DNA of 64,000 nucleotides from Isoetes taiwanensis. Its lineage: Eukaryota > Streptophyta > Lycopodiopsida > Isoetales > Isoetaceae. This document shows positions 1 through 12,292 of this stretch, in pieces. Position numbers and translations under genes: made by a program. The DNA is taken from contig JAJEKV010000008.1 in the NCBI GenBank assembly GCA_021234155.1, positions 13,887,410 through 13,951,409 of the forward strand, written 5' to 3'. Numbering within the stretch: position 1 is the stretch's first letter; each line of letters starts with the position of its first letter. The notes under the pieces are model-generated. The model saw only the letters and a list, made by a program, of their open reading frames with translations, did no database searches and was not told the origin of the DNA.

Positions 1-442
1 ATGTCCTTGAGGCATGCATATGGCCCGACAGCCTTTGGTCTTGAGCCAATTGGTATCTTTGGCAAACCATTGTCATCCGCTTTCCACATCCGAATACCTT
101 TTTTCCGCAACCATTCTCTATGACCGTGTCTCATCTTGTAATACATTAATGGCCACCCATCATTCATGCGTAACTTGAATAACAGGGCTCCAAGTGACCA
201 ACCAAACGGTCCTTCTTATCGTGAATGTAACCTTTTACTTAACCCCTTCCAATCGGGAACCCGGTAACAAGGTATGGTGTCGGTGCCTTTGTGCTACATT
301 CTAGGAAGAGTTGCATTAGTTTCGAATAGTTAGAGCATCCGACCGCGATTAACGCTGAATAGTTTAAGAGCGCATCAATGTCATCATGAGTGTGGCCTAC
401 CATCATGAAGCCAACCCAGATTTGATCAAAACACCCAACCAC
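1..442 (-). pseudogene. Transposon protein with GHTHDDID motif, C1 copy (partial)
   Basis: The minus strand encodes a fragment with VGHTHDDIDALL near position 390, matching the longer C2 frame at 39475-40361. The motif GHTHDxID is typical of the DUF7869-type proteins encoded by large plant and algal transposon-like elements; that assignment is from memory of the family. The remainder of the protein (toward base 1) is broken into frames relative to C2 and leaves the window. Several breaks sit where C2 has CTG or CAG, so they may be sequence errors. Confidence 0.7.
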
Positions 443-546
443 ACAAGATAGGATAGGTAAGAGAAGGATAGGATCAGAACACTTTCATGATAGGTTTCAT
501 GTTTTCCGCATAATAATTTTGAAGAGTTCAGTTCCGAGCAACGCCC

Positions 547-2010
547 CCGGATATTGCGCATAATGCATTTTAATACGCCAAAGCAAACTATAATAAAGAG
601 GCGTTCAAGGTAATCACCGCTTTTTTGGAAGCTATTGTTGCTATAATGAGTCCGATGAGGCCCGAAAATGAAAGAGAAGCAAAACATCGCGGCAAAGACG
701 TAACAAAAAGTGGCATCCTTGTGTCCAGACGGTTGTCGAAAATGCCGCTTTGATTTTTTGTAGACATGCGTAGTTTTTCCACCAGGATGTGAAAAATACA
801 CGATTTTTTTTAGCAGAAGTTGCATGACATGCAAAAAGTGTACCATATTGTCATGTTTCTCGACGCAGACATTTGCCAAACCAACTTTTGTACAATCTTA
901 GCCGATACAAGGTAGATCCTATGTTTCCCTAGGGGCTTATGAAGAGAAAGGATGGGAGAGCAAAAAAATATAAAAGAATTCCAAGATTATGTCACCCATG
1001 TGACAATAAAAGGAGGACGTCGGTGTCTTGCACCAGAAACCCAACTTGAGTTGCGACCGACTCAAGTCACTAAAGCACCACGAGCACTCCTCTTCCAAAA
1101 TATCCGATAACCGGCGGCGAAGATGTAGATGCAAAAAAAAAAGAAAGTATTTGGAGTTCTTTACGTAAACCCAAATTCTCATGGGCAATTTATGGAAGGC
1201 GACTTCGCCCTCAAGAGCCGTGCAAAACCTCTTATGTCTATTATATAGTGAAGGAGCTGGTACCATTAGAAGGTTGCGCTTTTGGATTTCTTCAAAGCGG
1301 AAGTGCCTCAAGGGTAGCGTTGATGCAAGGAAAACGGAGTGTTGCTTTTGAGTTTGACGACAAGGTATGCCGCTTCCTTAGATCTTTCTTCTCGAGATTC
1401 TAGAGAAAATGGCAAGGCCCCGACATGGAAGAGGAAGGTGATGAGCAAGATGAGCAACGTGAAGAGCAAGGTTCCGGCAAGCCTGATATTAATATAACAC
1501 AGGGAACGGATCTCAGCAACATGGATCAGATACTAGAAGGCCTGGATCAGAAAAGCTTCGAAGAAAGGATCAAGGAGACCCGAGAACTGATAGAGCAGAC
1601 TGAGAAGGCACAGGCAAAACTTGATCCAACTTTCAAGAAGCTTGAAGCACCGAACCGTAACTTGACACCGTGAATGCCACCGCTAACTAAGCAACTGGAC
1701 AAGCAACTGGACAAGGCCCTTCCTAATTTAGAGTATGGTGAAACTTCTGAAGCCGCCTTCGGAAGTGGGAGAACCTCCCCCGACCCTTCACCTAAAAGGC
1801 AGAAGCTGGTACCCTCTAATGAATATTCTGAGCAATTGCAGGACGAATTGTTTAATAGCCAAGATATGTCAGAGCGTGTTCAGAACGCAGCACGGGCAAT
1901 GGATGTTGACATCCCAGAAATAACTGGATATACAGAAATGGACCCCGCCACGCACTTCTTGCTATTGGAAAGGAGCATATTGCAAGAATAGTCACGAACA
2001 TGGTGTTGAT
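547..2010 (+). pseudogene. DNA-methyltransferase-like protein, C1 copy
   Basis: This is the equivalent of 40547-41908 in C2, read on the plus strand and divergent from the GHTHD gene. The first half (547-1370) is frameshifted at nearly every CAG/CTG. The motif region LDFF..GSASRVAL...VAFEFD is still visible at about 1274-1360. From 1425 the sequence is clean: a frame at 1425-1673 is rich in Glu, Gln and Asp with coiled-coil-like heptads, and 1674-1991 continues an acidic, Pro/Ser-containing tail ending TGYTEMD and LLLERSI. By comparison with C2 the true C-terminus reads through LAIGKEH, IARIAAEHGVDP. The Helitron insertion site in C2 corresponds to 1977/1978 here, inside the coding tail. Confidence 0.6.
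1977..1978. other. Empty Helitron target site (A/T)
   Basis: C1 reads GGAGCA then TATTGCAAG. In C2 the same string is split exactly between this A and T by the 6.8-kb element at 41909-48710, and removing that element restores the C1 string with no extra bases. This is the unoccupied site expected for Helitron integration, which makes no target-site duplication. Confidence 0.93.
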
Positions 2011-4420
2011 CCAGATCGTGATTTGAGACTAAATTGATATAGCCTTCGCCTTTGTGCTGGGCATTTTGTACAAAGTTTTTGTTATAACATTGTGTTTATA
2101 TTTTCACCTGTTTTCAGGTTCAATATGGGTTATACTTTTTCAGTTCACTATGTGTTCAACTTTTGTACACTATGCTTTTGTGTTATCTCAACTTAGAATT
2201 GGATAAAAAAGTAGTCTGAAAGATCGTGGTGGCGATTCTCGCACATCGCTTATACATCCCCCGATGGTATTTTGACCATGGGCACACAATGTGCTTCTTG
2301 TATTCTGCCTTCACTTGTTCTCGCTAGAATCGCAATGGCGATCCTTACGACCACTCGTGATGTTACTCAAACCCCTCGGTTACTGTCATGCCAGCTTTGG
2401 CCTGCAGGCCTGGTGTCAAATTCTGGCGCGTGTTTTTTTTTCAAGCTGAACTTAGGATTATTGAGGCTTGGTTTTGTAGAGCGGAATCATTTTTACCATC
2501 CCCTGGTGATCACAACCTATTTCGTTGTCAAAACGAAAACGAAATTTTCTAATTAATGAAACCATGCTTTGTTGAGTTTTTCGTGTGGTCATTGATGCCT
2601 CCTAATGTAAGTCAAGGCCCTACTCTCCATTTGATGGTATACCTTGAGCTTTCATGGTATTGGTTTTTCTTGGAGTAAGTTAATACCTTCTTTTTCTGCC
2701 TCTATTTTCAGCATGGTTGTTGTGTTGTTTGATTTGTGCTTAGAGTATGTGCGCAACTAGGCTCTAGAAGTGTGATTTATCTCAAGGCTTCAAGATTAAC
2801 AAATAAATTCGCTTCTTGAGGCTAGTTGAGAGAGTTCCCATTAGAGTATTTATAGCCTTTTGCATCTCTTTCATTTTCATCAGCCGTCATTGAGCCTCAT
2901 GGACGTAAAAATACTATCTATCTATCTATCTATTAAAGTTCTCTTTTAATCCATGTTTTAGTTTCTCCGGTTGACTATTTTGTTGTTGACTTCTTCATCT
3001 TGTTATGGTACTTTGTACCATGGGTTGCTGGCTCTCATGCCAAGCATTGATGTCATAGTAGCTTCCATGTCTGGAATGTTGGGATTTAAGTGGGTGGTAA
3101 GGCCTTCGTGCTTGACTCATTTGTGTAGATATGTGGTGCTTATTTTAGAGGATGATGAAAGCTTGTTCCATTATCATCTTGTAGACCATTATACAAGTTT
3201 GTCATGGTACTTGATTATACTTGTACACCCAAAAAGGCTAGTGGGCATGAGGGATTTTGTTGGAAGTGTTCTAAGAATATGATGTATTTTTTCATTTTGA
3301 AATAAAGAGGAGGGCTCCTATGGCTCATTCATTCATTCATTCAAAGATGGTTGTTGTGTTGTTTGATTTGTGCTTAGAGTGTGCACAACCGTGCTCTAGA
3401 AATGAGACTAAAAAGACAAAAGAGTCGCATGCAAGTTGAACTGCATTGCATTGAACATCCAATAACTTAAGTTTATATTGTCAAAGAAGGGCCTCAAGCC
3501 CGAAAACAAGGTAGCTAGCAAGAACTCATAAGCACAGAGGGATTCACAAATCCCTGGATTCAAAATAATCATGTTAAAAAAAAACTAGAAGACTCTCCGC
3601 TTTCGTTCATTCTCTGCAGCTAGGCATTGCAAGTGGGGCCGCCCCATTTTCTCTCAAGATAGGCCATGCAAAGGACTTAGTTGCAAAGTAAATAAGGAGC
3701 ATTAAACTAACAACCACGAACAAAAACACACCTTGTTAGTAGACCAATTAACTCTCCCAGAAGTTGGGTCCTTGCAGCAGGCAACCAGAAACACAAACTC
3801 ATCATCATCTGGCTCAAACTCGAACTCGTCCTTGCACTATAACCCCAAAATCTACTCTATATGTAGTTTTTGTTGTTGTTTTTGCAATAAAACAACTCAA
3901 AGACCACCCATATTATTATTCAAAATGCTACAAACAAAAGAGTTTTTTAATGTAGCATCATAAAACCTTTCAATTGGGCATGCAAAAATAAAAGGGTTTG
4001 GTTGATTACATAGGTGCTATGTTGTGGAGCAATCGATGAAAGGGATAAACACTTTGTGGACAAGAAAGAAAAGCATCAGCTATATTCTAATAACATAAAA
4101 TATGCTTGAGCACATAAAATATGAAGGTGCCGGGCGCTGGACAACTAGAGCTCAAGGATTGAAGTATGGAACCGAGGGCACCAAAATTCCTTTTAAAGGT
4201 AGGCAATGGAACCTCGAATTGTTCTATGTAAAGTGGAATACACTTGGCCTTACTGGCCTTGGTCTTGTGTAGTCCCAAATAGGTTTTCGCTTCCCACTAT
4301 TTTAGTTTTGTATTCTCGAATACATTTTCCTTGATTTTACCGGAACTTGTACTTTTAACACTGTGGTCTTGTATTATGGATTAACAAAACAAGAATGTTT
4401 CTCATGCCTCCCCACTATTT
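2011..4420. other. Non-coding spacer of C1 with microsatellites
   Basis: No recognisable gene. It contains a TATC tetranucleotide run at about 2917-2934 and a CATT run at about 3327-3342, both shared with C2. A segment at 2775-2905 (TGTGATTTATCT... to the CATTGAGCCTC string) recurs at 49512-49640 and again at 32953-33085, so it is a dispersed repeat piece. One frame of 103 codons at 2971-3282 is listed separately. Confidence 0.6.
2971..3282 (+). CDS. Conserved-by-duplication ORF, 103 codons, function unknown (C1)
   Basis: It starts MTILLLTSSSCYGTL and ends VGSVLRI. It is identical to the frame at 49713-50024 except for one residue (Leu here, Arg there), a CTG versus CGG difference. No family is recognised. 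It lies in AT-rich spacer, downstream of the TATC microsatellite. Identity between copies reflects the recent duplication, not proven selection, so it may be a chance open frame. Confidence 0.2.
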   Translation: MTILLLTSSSCYGTLYHGLLALMPSIDVIVASMSGMLGFKWVVRPSCLTHLCRYVVLILEDDESLFHYHLVDHYTSLSWYLIILVHPKRLVGMRDFVGSVLRI

Positions 4421-4429
4421 TGCAGATGG

Positions 4430-7400
4430 TGAATCACTTTGTTAACAAACTTCCACCACCTTTTGTTAGCTCCAGTTCCTTCTAGTTCAAGAAACTTGGC
4501 CCGAACGTGTTTTTTCTCGATGTGCATATCTCTTCAGCCTCCCACTTCGACAAAATCTTTCTTGTTTCTCAAGACAACCGAGCCCAAAGAAGTAGTAGAC
4601 CGCTACCACCTTTTCCAACTATCACCAAGTCCAAATAGAAGTACAATGCCCTCCCAACACAAAGATCGCCACAGATGTAGGAGGCTTCCACCACCTTTTG
4701 TTTCGTCCCTCGAACTTACACAGGCTCCACCTCAACGAGTGATTCGGAACAGGCTACCCCCACCATTTATCATTTCTCCTGCCTCAGGTAGAAACACAAG
4801 GATCAGAGAACGCTTTAGAAGCTCAAAAGAATGTGAGATTCTCCACTTCTTTCTCACTCACCACGACTTCACTACAAATGAGGATGATGTTGCAGCATCT
4901 ACTCCTCTTCACACAACAATTGTGACACATGGGCTTGTAGAATTCCAGTCTGCTATAAGGGAGATATTTGCAAGAACTCTTATCAAGATGCTGTTACAAC
5001 ATCTGCTACCACAACATCTTATGGCCCATCACCTTCTTTTTAATACTGCACTTCCCTGACTTATTCCAAATGCCTTTCATGTGGTCCGTTTCTCCTCTAC
5101 AAACACAACCACTCGTATGAGAGGAGGTCACTCCTAGAGTAGAACTCTCATCGTAAGATGAAGACAACAATGAGGGGCAACAGATTACATATAAGTCGCC
5201 GTTGGTTTGCATTAACAGATTCAACATGGCTAAACTTCATGCAATTAGAGACAATTACGTTCCATGACATTGGCGCACCACCGCCTACTTAGCTTATCAT
5301 GTAAGATCGGACGACTACACAACTTCTTGCACTACATTAACCGGGAATAAGTCCGTAAATGCTTCATAGTTGCTCATCGTGATAGGGTCCATTAGAATGT
5401 CTCGAATACACAAAAGACTGGATAAAAACCCAGCAATTGATGATTAATGTGGTCCAAGAAGAATTGTAACAATGCGCGCCCTAGCTGTTGTGTCATGGAT
5501 GGAGAAATATTTTAGAGAAACATGTGAAAAGTGCCCAACAAGAATATGTATTATTTGACGTATTAACATCACAAAAAGATGTCTTCCAAGAATATAAATA
5601 GATATATATTCAGTTTCAGCACATCTCTTACTCACACTTCACTGGACTGTGGAAACGTGGATTCGATCTTGTGAAAATTTCCAGGAGACACAGAATGTCT
5701 GTTTGTTCGAGGTGTGCAGATTTAAAGAGTCAAAGAGAAACTGCAAAAACAGATGTCGTAAAAAACTAGGTAAAGTTCTCGTGATTACACTTGCTTCATA
5801 GAATTTTGTTAACCTGATTTCTTCCATAGATATCGTGCAACAGAACCTTGCTAGACATCGTGAACAACATAGGAAAGAAGCTCTTGAGCCTTGAGGCCCA
5901 ATCGTAGTACATGTCCGTTGTAGATTGATGGAATGGATCAAAAATAGACAACTCTACCTCATTTTTGAATATTCCTAAAGATGTGCCGAGGAGTGCTTTG
6001 TTAAGGTCCATCTTGGTCAAAGGAAGTCTAAAGTGCAAAGTCTTCTTAATGTATCCTAACTTACATATTAGTGACCCAAACCTCACAATTACAATTCTTA
6101 ACAAGGTGTTGTGTGAGCTTAAAAGCAATTACCACCAAAGACTCTACCCGCCACGTGACAACACAACTAGGGAGAACAAGAACCAAACACTATTTGCTTA
6201 TTGTGCCATGCTAGTGGATTTAGGGATCTTCAGAGGTCCGGTTTTTACTTGTAGGGCACACTCATGATCAAATAGACTAGATGTTCAACAAATTTTTGTG
6301 CCTTTAGAAGGAAGAAGGCTTTTGTCTTCCTACTTTCGCTCAATCATTAAGGACTTTTACACTCAATGCCCCAAGGGTTAAGTTTCTCAAGGAGAGTATT
6401 GACTTTAGAGAGTTTTTTTTCCTCAACATCTCGATAGAGAACAAGTCGGAACAAGTTGAATGATCTCACCTTTCAACATCACATCAAATTTTACTTGAAG
6501 GATGGACAAAGATTTTATAGGGGAAGAAATAGACCACAAACCAAGGACTAGAGACCACCAGAGGGGTTGTGCTTCCTCAAATCGCTCCGCATATTCTTTT
6601 AGTAGAACGTGCCGAAAGCAACTTCCTCTAAAAATCCAAAAGAGTCAAAGCGTAAAAAGTACCCTAGTCACATCCTTAAATGCCATTGAAAATGGATTTT
6701 CCTTTGAGCTTTAAATACTTCTTAGAAGAAGACCAAATGTGGTGGAGAGGTTTCTTTAACAAAAGATTGTTATCAAAACTTAGCTTTAAGGCGCTTACAT
6801 GAACCTTTTCAGTGGGTCTCGATGTTTTCATCAACCCCTTAACCATGCGTGCCTAAGAAATGCTATAGTGGCACCTCGAGTAGAGGAAGACGAGGACCGA
6901 AGTCATGTACCTTCCTCGACCACGCAAGTAAGAATGAGCCTCGTGATAATATCACGTAAATTGCCAACGGCAGATGCCGATTACTCTTCTAATCATGAGA
7001 ATGACAAAGATCTAATTTATTGATAGTAAAAAAAAAAGTACTTTTGACACCGGCCAAGGAGGAAGGCTTAGACGCTAAACTCAAGATTCATTGTCTTGCC
7101 GACATGTTCAAAAAAATGCTTTTGAAGGTAGGTATGAGTTAGAAATTAGAACTCAAGGAAAGGGGAGAAAGCCCAAGAAAGTGGGTTGTAGGATGAGTCG
7201 AACCTAAGTGACGGACTATGTTGTGCTATGATTTCAAATTGAAATGGACAATCGCCTACCTACAGATGACCCATCAATTTGCTTAAAAAGACTTGTAATT
7301 ACAAGGAAGAGAATGAAGAAGGGAGTGATGGTGGCAATGCTTCACCATCTGTTGATAATGACGCAGGAAGATAACTCAAGCACTTCCTCAAGTGATAGTG

Positions 7401-7510
7401 AAAGAACTGAAGGTGATGAGGATGGCATAAATGAACGGATGACATGTTGGATCCCTTTTCATCACCTCACACTTTTTGCACATAACCGAAGTTTTAGAAA
7501 AAGACCAGAA
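4430..7510 (+). pseudogene. Second GHTHD-type transposon protein, C1 copy
   Basis: A collinear but broken copy of 51172-54233. The N-terminal part (4439-5059) is Pro/Ser-rich and contains repeated LPPPF(V/I) blocks. Next come RALAVVSWMEKYFRE... (about 5475-5560) and a central part at 5965-6267 with VFLMYPNLHISDPNLTI followed by LPRDNTTRENKNQTLFAYCA. The GHTHD motif (GHTHDQID) lies at about 6253-6275, directly after FRGP. A basic region and an acidic Ser/Glu-rich tail follow (7244-7440). This order matches DUF7869-type transposon proteins. Frameshifts and stops are frequent and mostly sit at sites that are CAG/CTG in C2. Confidence 0.6.
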
Positions 7511-7537
7511 TTTTGCATGTGGATTTGAAGATTTCTA

Positions 7538-7850
7538 CAATTTCAGTTATAGACTTCACTTCAACTTTTCATTAAATGTTATTATTCTCAGAATTGAGGT
7601 TCTCTTTAAAACATACTTTAAAAATTCTAGTTGTAAGGAGAAGTGTCATTTTGACAAAGTCAATTCCTCGTTGCATAAAAAAAAATCATTATGGGATTTG
7701 GGGGGAGGGGTCAAAATACAATTTTATGTTCCTTTTTTACCTCATTTTACCCTTTTTGTTTTAAAAAAAAAGGAATCTTTAAGGAATATTCCTTTTGCTC
7801 CCATTTTCATGATTTGCTCCCATTTAACGCAAGAATCTTAAAGATTGTTT
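7538..7850 (+). repeat. AT-rich dispersed repeat, C1 copy
   Basis: A non-coding AT-rich tract that includes GTCAAAATACAATTTTATG and GGAATATTCCTT. It is present at 54285-54605 in C2 and, more diverged, at about 32595-32945. It separates the GHTHD protein from the Helitron Rep/helicase remnant and ends at TTTCAG (7846-7851), which resembles a 3' splice site before the next coding segment. Confidence 0.6.
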
Positions 7851-7851
7851 C

Positions 7852-9320
7852 AGGTTGGAATTCCAGATAAAACGAAAGCATCCGTGAGTTCTATGAAATT
7901 GTCACCCATTCGATGATACACGGGCCATGTGGAGTACATAAGCTGGGGCAAGTTGCAGAAAAGATGGAGTTTGAAGTAAATATTATCCACAAGATTTCAT
8001 CGACGAAACTATGGTGACTGATGGGTATCCATTATATCATATCTGCCGTGATGATGGCCCCGTGTAGAAAAAAGATGGGATGACGTTGGTCAACCGATGG
8101 GTGGTTTGTATAATCCATGGCTAACATCATGGCTAACATCATATTTTAAATGCCATATTAACGTTGAAATCTACGCAAAGGCCAAATCAGTCAAATGCAA
8201 GCTTAAGAAGGCATGTCGTTATTGTATGGGATAAAGCTCCTATGGTTCAAAAGCACACTTATAAGGCATTGGATAAGACCCCTCCATGATATAATGGAAT
8301 CCTCGACATGTTATTTTGGGGGCTCCCAATAGTGTTGGGGGAGATTTTCTAAAGTTCTACCGCTTGTTCCACATAGTGGTCGGCTCAAATTGTGAATTTA
8401 TGTTTGAATAATTCATACATATGGAACTATGTTCATCTATATAGACTCCTGAATGAATATGCGAAGTCATGAGTTTTCTGGGACATGATCAGGAGGAACA
8501 AAAGTCCTTTATTGAGTATCTCTTGTGAATTGGGAATGGCCGGTAGACAACACATGATCATATTGGACCTGATATGATATGCTTACCTGAAGAAATATGT
8601 CTGCCATCAAATCTTGGATGACTTGATCAAAGCAACCTTTCTTGATATTCCGTGATCACCACCTAGATATTGTGTTTTGATACGACGGCTATCCTCACAT
8701 CACTAAATGTTGATGTCGATAAGATCAATAGGAGGATGATCGCTTCATCGCTTAATGTATAAAAGTGCAGATCGCGGTGTTGACGATCAAGATGCAAGTG
8801 TCTAATCCTACCGAGTTTTTGAACATTGCACCAAGTGGCATGCCCCACATGAATTGACATTGAAGGTTGATATGGTAGTAATGCCGATAAGATCAATTTC
8901 CACCAGTTGAGGCTTCTGTAAACAGCACCCTCACTAATTGTAAGAGTGCATCACAAACCCTGTGAGCTATAGATGCCAAAATTGTCAAACAGACGAAATA
9001 TTGGAAGGCGCATATTCATACTCGCATATTTCACTGGAAAATTTAAATAACTATGAACTTCCCTTTAAATTTGAACGGGTTACAATTTCCCATCCGTCCA
9101 GCATTCGAAATGACAATCAACAAGTCGCAGGGGCAGACTATGAGATGGCTGGTTTATACCCAATCCTATCTTTTGCACATGGACAACTATATGCTCCCTC
9201 TCCGTGTTCAAAGCATTCTAGGGTCTCAAAAGTACTTGTATTAAATAAGGACGGGCTAAGCAAGATATACCGTGAAATGTCGCTTATAAGGAAGCATTAA
9301 GAAGCCATGTCAAACATGTA
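7852..9320 (+). pseudogene. Helitron Rep/Pif1-helicase remnant, C1 copy
   Basis: Collinear with 54605-56056. Traces of the Rep-side segment (GIPD..., IVTHSMIHGPCG) are followed by the helicase motif-II region (IVWDKAPM at about 8220-8245) and by the C-terminal motif region (FKFERV, then INKSQGQ at about 9115-9135 in a shifted frame, then FAHGQLY). Helitrons transpose by rolling-circle replication using a HUH Rep nuclease fused to a 5'-3' Pif1-like helicase. This copy has many frameshifts, including a 16-bp tandem duplication at about 8117-8150 (CATGGCTAACATCATGGCTA) absent from C2. It also shares the internal deletion that removes the Walker A segment in C2. Confidence 0.7.
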
Positions 9321-11330
9321 AATGTAGGTTTTCTTTACTCAATAAGAATCTGAATTTTGTGTTGGAGTCCTTAATCAATACCGAAAGAAAAGATACTGGG
9401 CAAGAACTGATTTGCAACTAGCCTTTTGATCTCCAGGTAAAATGATTATGCCATAGCTTCTTGAAGGCTCATTGTTATGCGTCAACATTTTGGGAAACGA
9501 ATTTCAAAGAATGAAGGTCAAGAAGCTTCTTCTTTATCGAATTTCAGATGCTGACTCATCACATCTTTATTAGCATTGAATAGGCTAGAATTGCACTTAA
9601 CAAATTTTCCTCGAAGTATGTTCTTTGTGGTTTCCATGGTTGCTTTATGCATGGATATTGTTTTACCCCGACATTTTCTAATGATGAAATAAGTTTTTTC
9701 TTTGTAGATCTAATTTAACTCTAAATCGGCGAAGCTTCTTCACGTCCGTGCCTGAAACGGTCTCCACTTTAGTTTTAAAATTGAAGTGATGCATGATGCT
9801 CTTATTTCAAATAAGATTTCCTTAGCCAATTCCATGAAGATAAGGTAAACTTTTTTTCCTAAACTTTGAATTAAGTAATCGATTCTGTGAATAGCATTTT
9901 GTTTCTAGGTATGTTACCTTAGCTATGGTTTTAACACCCAGCAATAATTTGTAGTAGATTAGGATCTGAGAATAGATCCATGGGTCAAGAAGTATTACTT
10001 GGATCTCTCATACACTCTGTGATTCACCTTTGCAAAACAATGAATCATCTGCTCTTTTGTAGTTGAACTAACACAACGAAGTTCTATTGCATATTGCAAT
10101 GGTGACATTGCATCCCATTAATTTTTAATTTCTTTCTGCTGTAGGAATGTTCGTGAGCTCTATTTTAGTTTCAATTTCTTATTATTTGTTGCATGTTAGG
10201 CTTTTATGAACCGGCTGCGCTTCTATAAATTACTGTGTAGAAATGTACATAGGTTGCATAAAAGCTTTTATGTTTATCTAGCAAACAAGACATTGAACTT
10301 AAATTTTAAAAGCCAACCATTTATGAATGTAAAGAAGAGGCAAATGTTATATCATGGCGTCAAATAAAAGTTTCTTTCTATCATTATTTTTCTTTTTACA
10401 TAAAAGCTTAACAAGCTAAAACATTTTGTTGTTCTCACATATGCGCGCAGACGATCTGACATTACAAGCTCGTCAGAAAGTCGGTGAAGCTCATTGCATG
10501 ATATTTGTGAAGATTCACCATGCCTTCTACTTTATTAGAACACAATTGCTATAGGTAATCCTGGTTATTTGAAGTTTGGGCTACTGCTATTAGGCTAGTT
10601 GAGCCTATTAACAAAGTGGGAGAACATGCTTTATTATTTGCAAAGCATTTGAAAAATCAATTTGTCATTGAAATTTGAATGAAGACCATATGGACGCCCA
10701 TGCACCGTGATATTATGGAAACGTGAAGTTAAAAATGCCAATGAATAATTGCAGGCCAGACTCATGGATCACCACCATTTACTTATGTAATTTGTGATTT
10801 ATTCATTAAGCCATTTATAGCCTAAACCATTAAGTAAAGTTGTAAACATCTCTGCATGTAATTTTTAATCAACATTTATATATGTGTACCGTGAGGAAAG
10901 TTTTATGCACTTTTGCATTTTGTAAATTAATTATTATTCCCTCATTTTTGGTTGATGTTTTATGTTTGATATATATAATTAATTGCAAACACCATATACC
11001 AGGGCAAGAGCGTGATGTCATGGTGTTTTTGTTGTTTTGTTATGAAGAGATGACAATCATCAACACATTTACATTATTGTATGCATATAACTTTGATGAA
11101 ATGCAATACTTGTGCGTGTTGACAAACTTCCCATGTTGACCTTTACGATAAAATGGCGATAAAACAGAATTAAATATAGACACCTTGCATCATCTACTTG
11201 TCAGGTGATTAGCAAGATGCACACAAAGCAAAGAAACAAATACAAATCTTGATTAAAGTTTTATTTTCGAGAAAAGAATAAAAAATAGGAATAAGATGTA
11301 CAATGCATTTTAAATTTACACCTTGTAGCT
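9321..11330. other. AT-rich spacer of C1, no gene recognised
   Basis: It corresponds to 56057-58030 in C2. I see no protein family, RNA gene or ordered repeat. A frame of 85 codons (10882-11139) is poorly supported because the C2 counterpart is shifted. Confidence 0.5.
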
Positions 11331-11334
11331 TCGA

Positions 11335-11580
11335 AGTTTGATATAAATGGTCTCAAGTCCTGCCCATCAAGAACCCGCAAAGGCCGGGGATAAATAATAT
11401 GACGGGAGAGCCTATAAAATGTTAAGATTCATTAAGAACGACATGCCAAGGCCGCCAACGCTGAAATCAAAGATTTTGTTGCCTTGTGTTCCGTCTCTAT
11501 TAATCAAGGCTGGAGCTTCCCACACTTGAATTTTGGATATAGTATTTGAAACTCGCTTAGGATCTTTAAAATTTCGTTTC
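11335..11580 (-). pseudogene. Minus-strand exon-like segment, unknown protein
   Basis: On the minus strand a continuous coding-like stretch reads IQVWEAPALINRDGTQ, then FDFSVGGLGMSFLMNLN, and crosses into the part shared with C2 (VLDGQDLRPFISN at 11340-11380, C2 58050-58095). The sense crosses the C2 deletion boundary at about 11425. C1 has a stop at 11420 where C2 has one extra T, so the break may be an error. I do not recognise the family. The string before VLDGQ looks like a 3' splice site in C2 (TTTGCAG). Confidence 0.35.
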
Positions 11581-12292
11581 CAGCCTTTGATTAAGGCTTC
11601 CTAAAACTTAGTTGTGCTAAAGACGCACAAGCAGCATCGAACCCAAGATATTTTGATCATGACAACCACTACTAAAGTATTTTACAAATCAAATACATAT
11701 TGTATTAGCACCTAATCAAATACATAGATTGTATTAGCTCCTATATCATGCTTTATTTAAATCATGTATAGAATATTTGATATGGAACTCCAGCTAGTAC
11801 AGCTTGGTTGCATACTTTTTGTTCCCAACCTATTCTTTTGTATTTGTAGATTCTAACAACAATCCTCTTGACAACAGAAGGCAAGACATATTATATTCTT
11901 CTCATTTATATCACTAACTACTAATAGATTGCCTTCCCTTATGGACAAGATTTTAAAGATTGCAAGCAAGCCTGTCTCAAATGATCCATTGGCTTTGCAC
12001 TATGTGATAATCTACCCTCTTCAGTTCCAGGTGATGCTGTGCTGGCATGAACTTACGATCTGGCGTCTTTCTACTTAGAAATAAGCTTTGATAGATAGCC
12101 ATGTTTTTAGATAGCTAGCAAACTTCCATTCCTGTACGTTATACTACGAAAGAACAGGATTTATTTGTTATTCAGACATCCAAGTCAGAAATGAACAGTA
12201 TTTTGAAATTTAAAGCTAACACTTTAGAGTTCTGAAGCTCTCTTTGGGGCATTTTAACTTGTTGTCATAATTAAGTCATTGTTTTGTTACAG

